This document shows, piece after piece, positions 1-4,602 of a stretch of DNA of 6,106 nt. This DNA is from Planctomycetaceae bacterium (GTDB taxonomy: Bacteria > Planctomycetota > Planctomycetia > Pirellulales > Thermoguttaceae). The notes under the pieces were generated by a model that was given only the letters and a program-made list of their open reading frames with translations, was not told where the DNA came from and did no database searches. Each line of letters starts with the position of its first letter. The stretch's first letter is position 1. The position numbers and the translations under genes were made by a program. The stretch lies in the NCBI GenBank assembly GCA_031256755.1, contig JAIRPZ010000211.1, positions 1 to 6,106 of the forward strand. Reading direction: 5' to 3'.

Positions 1-22
1 TGCCGTCTGCAATCTGCCGTCT
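1..22. repeat. Short direct repeat at the window edge
   Basis: The 8-mer TGCCGTCT occurs at 1-8 and again at 15-22, a period of 14 bases, separated by GCAATC. This looks like the end of a tandem array running off the left edge of the window. Just after it, TAATT and AATTA flank a 3-base centre at 26-38, a small AT-rich palindrome. Nothing in this stretch codes for protein in a convincing way. Confidence 0.5.
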
Positions 23-37
23 CTCTAATTATCAATT

Positions 38-73
38 AAAAATATGCCTGTCCGGCAGGACTGCCCGTCCGGC
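38..73 (-). terminator. Possible transcription terminator behind the DUF1559 gene
   Basis: Reading the minus strand after the TAG stop (79-81), two overlapping hairpins can form. One pairs 67-73 with 55-61 (7-base arms with one mismatch, 5-base loop). The other pairs 56-59 with 47-50 (4 bp, 5-base loop). They are followed by CATATTTTTAATT, a U-rich run at about 38-44. The stems are short, so intrinsic termination is plausible rather than certain. The DNA here is also a near-duplicate pair of GTCCGGCA-type repeats (50-57 and 67-74), so the hairpins may simply reflect that repeat. Confidence 0.33.
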
Positions 74-78
74 AAGGA

Positions 79-1353
79 CTACGGCGAGACGCTTTCTCCG
101 CCGGCGATGGTCGCAGCGACTTTCCAAGCACCATAGTCAACCGTGTTCGGAATCATCCGCACCGAACCGTCCGCAAACAAAACGTTCACACCGCCGTTGT
201 GGTAACTGTACGCACCATAGAAGCCGTGATTCATCCAGTTTGCACCCGGAATTTTCGAGTTCGGCGGCAAATACGCCCCGTAAGAACTGCAAAAGACCGC
301 ACCGATAAGCCACGACGTACACCGCTGCGCATTCCAACTTTTTTTGCCGGTATTGTTGTCTTTCAACGTTTCCGGGGTCGCCCAAATGAAGGAATCGCTG
401 TCTTTCAGTGTGAAATTGCTGCCGATGAGATAATGATTCTTTTTGGCGGCAATAACCTCGTCAATGCTCATCGTCGCCACTGCGTTTCCGTCGGAAATCG
501 CGGCTTCGGACATTGCCATCGTGTTGCTCGTTCCGTCAGTAATGGCGGCAATATCGTAGCCGGACTTGTAGTGAAACAGACCGCCTGTGTCATACTTTGT
601 TTCCTTGTTGAACTCGGTGGTGTTGCTGATGCGGAAAATGTTGTCGCCGGTACAGACAACGTAGTTTCCGGGAGCGGATTGACACGCTGCGGTCTTCGGC
701 GATGCGGTCGTTTGGTCGTTGAGTTCGTCAACATAGATAGCGTATGGACTTGGGACAAGCCGCTCGGCCGGGTCGTCAGGACACCGGACAAGAGAAGGTG
801 CTTGGGCAATGACTTCTCTTGCATGATACAGGAAAGCGGTCGGCATTGACCCTGATGAAATCGCCTGACTGAAATCGAGCAACTCGTGGAGGGCGGTATT
901 TTCCGTGTAAGGGAGCAGCCGTGCCTGAACGGAGTAAGCCGAATTGGTACCGCTGCCCGATGCAACTGTTGCCAAGTCGGGGAACTGGTCAAAGGTGTTG
1001 TGATAGTTATGCAGGGCGATGCCGTACTGTTTGAGGTTGCTTTGGCACTGCATCCTTCGTGCAGCAGACCTCGCCGCCTGCACCGCCGGTAACAGCAAAG
1101 CGATCAGCATGCCGATAATGGCGATCACGACCAGAAGTTCGACAAGGGTGAACCCCTTGACGTGCAGACATGCAGGGCGTGTCTGCGGTTTGTATTGTCC
1201 GTCCGGCAAGGGCGGTTTCCCGCCCCAGACAAGACTGCGGTTTTGCCCGCCCCCTTTTAATTCGCCTATGTTAATAAAGCGGGATTTGCGGACAGAGGAT
1301 TCCTCCCGATAACCGTTATCGGGAACGATAGCATGAAATGTATGTTTGGACAT
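79..1353 (-). CDS. DUF1559 family prepilin-like protein with N-terminal cleavage/methylation motif
   Basis: This is a 424-residue protein that starts at ATG 1353-1351 and ends with TAG. Residues 67-80 read GFTLVELLVVIAII, the type III signal sequence of type IV pilins and type II secretion pseudopilins. Prepilin peptidase would cut after G67, leaving F68 with the conserved Glu at mature position 5 (E72). The hydrophobic helix continues to about residue 90 and is followed by AARRMQCQSNLKQ, typical of DUF1559. Near the C-terminus H385 and D395-G396 form the H-X9-DG motif (FADGSVR) of this family. DUF1559 proteins are abundant in Planctomycetota; their exact role is unknown but a pseudopilin-like surface or envelope location is expected. 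The 67-residue leader before cleavage is far longer than the usual 6-20 residues and is encoded by palindromic DNA. No ATG, GTG or TTG lies in frame between M1 and the cleavage site, so the leader must be translated unless a rarer start is used. A longer reading to 1485 would begin inside the promoter and is rejected. The Shine-Dalgarno signal is weak (purine-rich AGAAAGAAAA). Confidence 0.9.
   Translation of the reverse strand: MSKHTFHAIVPDNGYREESSVRKSRFINIGELKGGGQNRSLVWGGKPPLPDGQYKPQTRPACLHVKGFTLVELLVVIAIIGMLIALLLPAVQAARSAARRMQCQSNLKQYGIALHNYHNTFDQFPDLATVASGSGTNSAYSVQARLLPYTENTALHELLDFSQAISSGSMPTAFLYHAREVIAQAPSLVRCPDDPAERLVPSPYAIYVDELNDQTTASPKTAACQSAPGNYVVCTGDNIFRISNTTEFNKETKYDTGGLFHYKSGYDIAAITDGTSNTMAMSEAAISDGNAVATMSIDEVIAAKKNHYLIGSNFTLKDSDSFIWATPETLKDNNTGKKSWNAQRCTSWLIGAVFCSSYGAYLPPNSKIPGANWMNHGFYGAYSYHNGGVNVLFADGSVRMIPNTVDYGAWKVAATIAGGESVSP
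1164..1324. repeat. Palindrome-rich segment inside the leader-coding region of the DUF1559 gene
   Basis: Three inverted repeats lie in this coding stretch. GCAGACA (1164-1170) pairs with TGTCTGC (1180-1186) across 9 bases. GGGCGG (1210-1215) pairs with CCGCCC (1220-1225) across 4 bases. A perfect 10-bp inverted repeat with a single central base spans 1304-1324 (arms TCCCGATAAC and GTTATCGGGA). The 13-mer CCGTCCGGCAAGG at 1199-1211 is identical to 65-77 just beyond the gene's stop codon. The encoded peptide (about residues 10-66) is rich in Gly, Pro, Arg and Lys and has no recognisable fold. I infer that this is dispersed repeat DNA read in frame rather than ancestral protein sequence. Confidence 0.55.
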
Positions 1354-1457
1354 AAAATTTTTCTTTCTGAAAAATGATAGTGTTGTGAAAGGAAACGGGA
1401 CTGAAAAGTTCTGAATCAAAAAAATAGTTAAATGATCAAAACTTATATCCGGCAAAC

Positions 1458-1485
1458 AATATAGCACGATAAAAACTTTTGACAA
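1458..1485 (-). promoter_or_regulatory. Promoter of the DUF1559 gene (sigma-70-like, extended -10)
   Basis: On the minus strand TTGTCA (1485-1480) and TATATT (1463-1458) are spaced by 16 bases, each one mismatch from consensus, and TG lies one base upstream of the -10 (TGCTATATT). Transcription would begin near 1451, giving a leader of about 98 bases before ATG 1353. This is the best-formed promoter in the window. It also argues against translation starting at 1485, which would fall in the -35 element. A C-rich tract on this strand (1500-1486) abuts the -35. Confidence 0.6.
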
Positions 1486-1500
1486 GGGGTGGGAGGGGGG

Positions 1501-1538
1501 GCTGGCGGTGTCGTTGCGTCCCTGCGTTCTCCGCCAGC
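1501..1538. repeat. Inverted repeat behind the CbiX-like gene, possible terminator
   Basis: GCTGGCGG (1501-1508) and CCGCCAGC (1531-1538) form a perfect 8-bp inverted repeat with a 22-base loop. It lies 55 bases past the stop of the CbiX-like gene and just upstream of the DUF1559 promoter, where it could fold in the minus-strand transcript. It is followed by a C-rich run rather than a U tract, so it is not a classical intrinsic terminator. It may be a transcript-end stabiliser or another repeat copy. Confidence 0.35.
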
Positions 1539-1592
1539 GCGGTACAGCCGCTTCCCCTGCTGATCACGCCCGGAATACCCGCAGCGCAGGTA

Positions 1593-2573
1593 TCACAGTG
1601 CTTCCGATGCGCTTTGCAGAATCCACTGCGGCACATAAGGATGTTCAATTACTCCCCGCTCGGAAAAACGGACATCAATTCCTTCGAGCGGCGCACGGCG
1701 TTCTCTTTCCGGTCCTGCTGTCTCGTTTGCTGTTCCGCCTGCCGGACGAGCGGGACCTCGCCGTTCACCCGCACGGCTGATGCTCTTCGCCGAGGAAACG
1801 AGGTAAAAACCGATAACGATGACCCGCTTGCGATCCTTTGCCATTTTCCGAATCACAGGGGCAACCTCCCGGTTCCATGACTCCCCCATTCCGCAGCAAA
1901 GCCAGTCGCCGACAGTGATTCCTTTACTGCCTGCCGCTTCAATCAGAAGCCGCCGCATCACCGGTTCAAACAAACCGGCATACTGTTCGTCTCCGTGGGC
2001 AAGCAGCAGGACCGCTTCGTCTGCCGGATTTTCCGACAGTGCGGCAATTTCATCTTTCACATATTTGTCCAGCACATCTCCATCGCAGAGCGGCTGCGTC
2101 ACCGTGACGGGAACTTTCGGTGCGGCAGGTTTGACTTTTTCCAGTTCCATCGTTTTTCGGACGGACGGCGATGAATAAAGCCCCAGCGAAGCGGGAACGT
2201 CAAAATGCGTGTGAGAGGTATGACCGATAAATGCCGGAACGACGATAATTCTGTCGCAGCCCGCTTTTTCAAGGGTGCGAACCCCTTCGGCGGCATCGGG
2301 CTGGGCAAATTCCATGTTCGCAGCGGTCACCGCATGAAATGCCCCTTTTGCTTCATTCAGTTTCGCCGTGCGTGCAGCGATGTCTTTGATGGACTCCTGC
2401 CATTTCGGCGACGGTGCGCCGTGCGTCAGAATGAGCAGTCCGGGCTTGCCGCTTTCTTCGGCAAATACGGAAACGGCGGCAGCGAAAAATACTGCCGCAC
2501 ACGCCCCTGTAATCAGGGCATGAATAAAAACCGACCGGAACGCATTGTCCCGGAGACTCTGTCTTGTTGTCAT
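1593..2573 (-). CDS. Exported CbiX/SirB-like double-domain protein
   Basis: This is a 326-residue protein from ATG 2573-2571, with AAGGAG at 2585-2580 placed 6 bases upstream, to TGA 1595-1593. Residues 11-38 form a signal peptide (Arg near the start, hydrophobic run, VFA before Glu39). Two tandem CbiX-type domains follow. The first begins with LLILTHGAP (H51) and carries PAFIGHTSHTHFDVP (113-127), with H118, H121 and H123 where sirohydrochlorin chelatases have their GxH...DIP metal site. The second begins with LLLAHGDE (H193), but its matching strand (about 251-265, VIVIGFYLVSSAKSI) has no histidine, so only the first site looks complete. CbiX and SirB put Co or Fe into sirohydrochlorin in the cytoplasm; an exported version suggests a different job, such as metal or tetrapyrrole binding in the periplasm, and that is inference. 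Residues about 268-295 are a low-complexity Gly/Pro/Arg/Ala/Glu insert encoded by an inverted repeat, between a core strand and the C-terminal EGIDVRFSERG segment. No cobalamin genes adjoin it. Confidence 0.8.
   Translation of the reverse strand: MTTRQSLRDNAFRSVFIHALITGACAAVFFAAAVSVFAEESGKPGLLILTHGAPSPKWQESIKDIAARTAKLNEAKGAFHAVTAANMEFAQPDAAEGVRTLEKAGCDRIIVVPAFIGHTSHTHFDVPASLGLYSSPSVRKTMELEKVKPAAPKVPVTVTQPLCDGDVLDKYVKDEIAALSENPADEAVLLLAHGDEQYAGLFEPVMRRLLIEAAGSKGITVGDWLCCGMGESWNREVAPVIRKMAKDRKRVIVIGFYLVSSAKSISRAGERRGPARPAGGTANETAGPERERRAPLEGIDVRFSERGVIEHPYVPQWILQSASEAL
1695..1764. repeat. Nested inverted repeat inside the CbiX-like gene
   Basis: Three concentric pairs of arms occur: ACGGCG (1695-1700) with CGCCGT (1759-1764), GGTCC (1711-1715) with GGACC (1753-1757), and CTCGT (1722-1726) with ACGAG (1746-1750). 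They surround a loop that includes CCTGCCGGAC (1738-1747). The reverse complement of that loop 10-mer, GTCCGGCAGG, is found exactly at 50-59. The region encodes the low-complexity insert of the CbiX-like protein and the frame stays open. I infer an in-frame palindromic element; the element's true ends cannot be fixed from one copy. Confidence 0.5.
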
Positions 2574-2579
2574 TTTTTT

Positions 2580-2585
2580 CTCCTT
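2580..2585 (-). promoter_or_regulatory. Ribosome binding site of the CbiX-like gene
   Basis: The minus strand reads AAGGAG followed by six A residues and ATG. This is the only strong Shine-Dalgarno sequence in the window, and it selects the start at 2573 over in-frame upstream ATGs at 2615 and further out. Confidence 0.7.
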
Positions 2586-2594
2586 TTCTGTTTG

Positions 2595-2653
2595 AGTTAT
2601 TTTTACTGAAGTCATTTTTACAGTGAAAAAACATCTGTTTGAAACTGTAAAAA
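2595..2653. promoter_or_regulatory. Dyad and direct repeats in the leader of the CbiX-like gene, possible operator or RNA hairpin
   Basis: TTTTTACAGT (2615-2624) and ACTGTAAAAA (2644-2653) form a perfect 10-bp inverted repeat around a 19-base centre. Within that centre AAACA (2629-2633) and TGTTT (2636-2640) are almost concentric with the outer arms. Beside it, 2595-2606 and 2610-2621 are 12-mers (AGTyATTTTTAC) differing at one base with a 15-base period; the second overlaps the left arm. The block lies between the CbiX promoter (-10 at 2671-2676) and its ribosome binding site, where either a DNA-binding repressor or a transcript hairpin could control expression. It does not resemble a cobalamin riboswitch. 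No ligand or regulator can be named. Confidence 0.45.
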
Positions 2654-2670
2654 AGTTTAGTATGTATAAC

Positions 2671-2679
2671 ATTATAGCA
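2671..2679 (-). promoter_or_regulatory. Extended -10 promoter of the CbiX-like gene
   Basis: On the minus strand TATAAT (2676-2671) is a perfect -10, and TG at 2679-2678 makes it TGCTATAAT, an extended -10. The -35 position holds only TTCCCC (2698-2693), within a C-rich tract, which extended -10 promoters tolerate. Transcription would start near 2664, about 90 bases before the ATG, and would include the dyad at 2615-2653. Confidence 0.55.
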
Positions 2680-2772
2680 TGGTTCAAATATTGGGGAAGG
2701 GGGACAGGGTAAACGGACATTGACGGCGGCTATTCCGGTGAAACAGCCGGCGATAACGGGCGGGCGATCATG

Positions 2773-2781
2773 TGGTACAAT
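2773..2781 (+). promoter_or_regulatory. Extended -10 promoter of the HEAT-repeat gene
   Basis: TGGTACAAT is an extended -10 with one mismatch in the hexamer; no good -35 is present 16-18 bases upstream. Transcription would start near 2788. That places translation starts at 2720 (TTG) and 2780 (ATG) upstream of or at the transcript start and favours the ATG at 2840. Confidence 0.45.
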
Positions 2782-2839
2782 GGAAAAACGAAGGCGGCAG
2801 CCCTTCGTTTTCCGTGTTCGTTCCGAATATCCGTTGCCT

Positions 2840-4489
2840 ATGACCGTATTTCAAGAAAAAACGATTAAATTTATCGGCAAGTCCGCCAATCCCGCAGCCA
2901 ACGAAATTTTACAGGGCTTGCTGGGCAATGCCGATACCGGTTTCCGCCGCCTCGCCTTTAATGCGCTCTACCTGAAAAAAGAACCGGAATTGTATGTGAT
3001 GCTGTTCAGGCAGTTTCTGACTGACGAAGAATTCTGGTGGACGGCGTGTTCTTCCGAAGCGGAAGTACGGAAAGACCGCATCGGAAAATTAGCCGATGCC
3101 GCTATGCGGGAATCCTCCGGCACATTGCGCGGAAAAGCCGCCGAAATCACTATGAAATACAATCTTCTGCCGATGCTGCCGACGGTCATCTACTTTTTGG
3201 AATCGTCAGACGCTGCCGTATCGCAGTCCATGCGGAAAGTGCTGCTGCATCTTGCCGAATCATTTTATGCGGACATTGCTGCCGCACCGGAAAATGAACG
3301 GGTCAATTTCGACCGGAAACGCGAATGGTTTGTCGGGCTGCTCGACAGTCCCGTCAAACGCTATTCCGTCAATCAGATTGACGAAGTGATCCAAAGTTTG
3401 CTGATCATCGCCAAAAAGGATTTCGATACCATGAAAGTGGTTGCCGCCGATCACCGATCCGCAACGGCAAAAAAAATCGGCGAGTTGCTGCGGACAGGCG
3501 ATCACAAAAGTTATCTGCGTGTTCTTCTGAATTATGTCAACGATATTGAATCGCCAGCCGTGATGGATGCCATTATTACGGAACGTTCCGATCCGCTGTT
3601 TGTGCGGAAACTGCTGGAATTTATCGGCAAAGACCCCAGTCCCGAATTCCGCGATGCGCTCAAACGGTTTCAGGATTTCGCTTGGTTCAATGCCGACAAC
3701 CCGGAACTGCCTGCTCTTGTGGAAGGGCTGGAACGCAATGCGGTGCAGTTATTATCTGCCGTAAGTTTTCCGAAGGAGCGGGTTGTCCGTCTTTACCGTT
3801 TTTTCTTTGAACGTCCGTCCGTGGATTCCCGGCGTGCGGCGGCGGAATCTGTCCGCTGGCTGATCGGCGAAGAAATCAACCGGGTGCTGCTTCATTTTGT
3901 CAACGATTCCGACGGGCTGACGGCGGCAACGATATTCCGGCTGCTCAAAACACGCAATGTTGCTGAAGTCGATAAAATCCTGCCGGCGTTGATTGAACGT
4001 CCCAATCAGGACATACGGCAGGCGATTTACGAAATGATGCCGGATTTGCACGTGGAATCCTTTGCGGCGCGGGTGAGTCAAATGACACCGATGTCGGCGC
4101 AGTCGATGGGACGGTATGTCCGTCTTGCCGATCCGAATACTTATAAAATGATTGAAGACAACATCGGCTCGCCGATTCCGATCCGCCGGTCAGCGGCGTG
4201 CCGGGTGGCGTTTTTTACCGGTTATGCCAAAGAGTTTTTAGCGAAAATTATCAAACTTGCGGAAGAAGATGATGAGACCTCGGTGCGGACGACGGCGATC
4301 AATTTTCTTGGGATGATTTTGGAAAAACAGGCTTTGGAGACGCTTCTGCGGCTGAAAACGGATCGGTCGATGGATGTGCGGGAGACCGCCGAGCGAGCGA
4401 GCAATTCGTGGGCTGCGGCGTGGCGTGCGAAATCAACTACGCCGCAACCGCCCGCAACGCCCGCAGCACCGGCAGCGGCTTCTTCTTAA
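2840..4489 (+). CDS. HEAT-repeat protein of unknown function
   Basis: This is a 549-residue protein from ATG 2840 to TAA 4487-4489. It is almost wholly alpha-helical, made of successive amphipathic helix pairs. The clearest HEAT-type units are near the N-terminus (about residues 18-60, where GFRRLAFNALYL fits the conserved helix) and at 463-522, where SVRTTAINFLGMILEK and DVRETAERA show the usual D/E-x-VR-x-x-A pattern. A Pro/Ala-rich tail closes the protein (about 532-549). There is no signal peptide or membrane segment, so it is probably cytoplasmic. HEAT proteins act as scaffolds for other proteins, and no catalytic motif is visible; the partner is unknown. The start at 2840 fits the promoter at 2773-2781 and gives a natural N-terminus (MTVFQEKTIKFIG); the longer reading from TTG 2720 adds 40 residues of Arg/Pro-rich sequence unlike the rest. 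No Shine-Dalgarno sequence precedes either start. The gene diverges from the CbiX-like gene and is followed by hpnE with its own promoter. Confidence 0.8.
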   Translation: MTVFQEKTIKFIGKSANPAANEILQGLLGNADTGFRRLAFNALYLKKEPELYVMLFRQFLTDEEFWWTACSSEAEVRKDRIGKLADAAMRESSGTLRGKAAEITMKYNLLPMLPTVIYFLESSDAAVSQSMRKVLLHLAESFYADIAAAPENERVNFDRKREWFVGLLDSPVKRYSVNQIDEVIQSLLIIAKKDFDTMKVVAADHRSATAKKIGELLRTGDHKSYLRVLLNYVNDIESPAVMDAIITERSDPLFVRKLLEFIGKDPSPEFRDALKRFQDFAWFNADNPELPALVEGLERNAVQLLSAVSFPKERVVRLYRFFFERPSVDSRRAAAESVRWLIGEEINRVLLHFVNDSDGLTAATIFRLLKTRNVAEVDKILPALIERPNQDIRQAIYEMMPDLHVESFAARVSQMTPMSAQSMGRYVRLADPNTYKMIEDNIGSPIPIRRSAACRVAFFTGYAKEFLAKIIKLAEEDDETSVRTTAINFLGMILEKQALETLLRLKTDRSMDVRETAERASNSWAAAWRAKSTTPQPPATPAAPAAASS

Positions 4490-4563
4490 CCGGTGCCGGC
4501 GGAGTCCGTTTTCAAACCGGTCAGGCAAACCGGCAGAGCGGCAGGACAGCGGCTGCTGTTTTA

Positions 4564-4572
4564 TGGTATAGT
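4564..4572 (+). promoter_or_regulatory. Extended -10 promoter of hpnE
   Basis: TGGTATAGT is an extended -10 with one hexamer mismatch. AGGACA at 4543-4548 (18-base spacer) is a possible weak -35 sharing GACA with consensus. Transcription would begin near 4579, about 24 bases before the proposed TTG start of hpnE. The flanking bases resemble those of the HEAT gene promoter (TGGTAyArTG followed closely by GAAAA). The rest of the 113-base gap after the HEAT gene holds two ACCGGT palindromes (4489-4494, 4516-4521) and a CAAACCGG direct repeat (4513-4520, 4527-4534). Confidence 0.45.
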
Positions 4573-4602
4573 GATGAAAATAAGTGTCTGTCCGAAACAA
4601 AA

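Noticed and set aside
199..849. A 216-codon open frame on the plus strand
   Set aside because: It lies wholly opposite the DUF1559 gene, whose domain motifs are unmistakable, and its translation shows no recognisable motif.
2099..2634. Open frames on both strands overlapping the CbiX-like gene
   Set aside because: They are out of frame with a gene supported by a signal peptide, ribosome binding site and two domain motifs; their products are Arg- or Cys-rich and featureless.
2574..2670. Cobalamin riboswitch upstream of the CbiX-like gene
   Set aside because: The leader is about 90 AT-rich bases with a simple dyad and none of the conserved B12-box sequence, and is too short for that riboswitch class.
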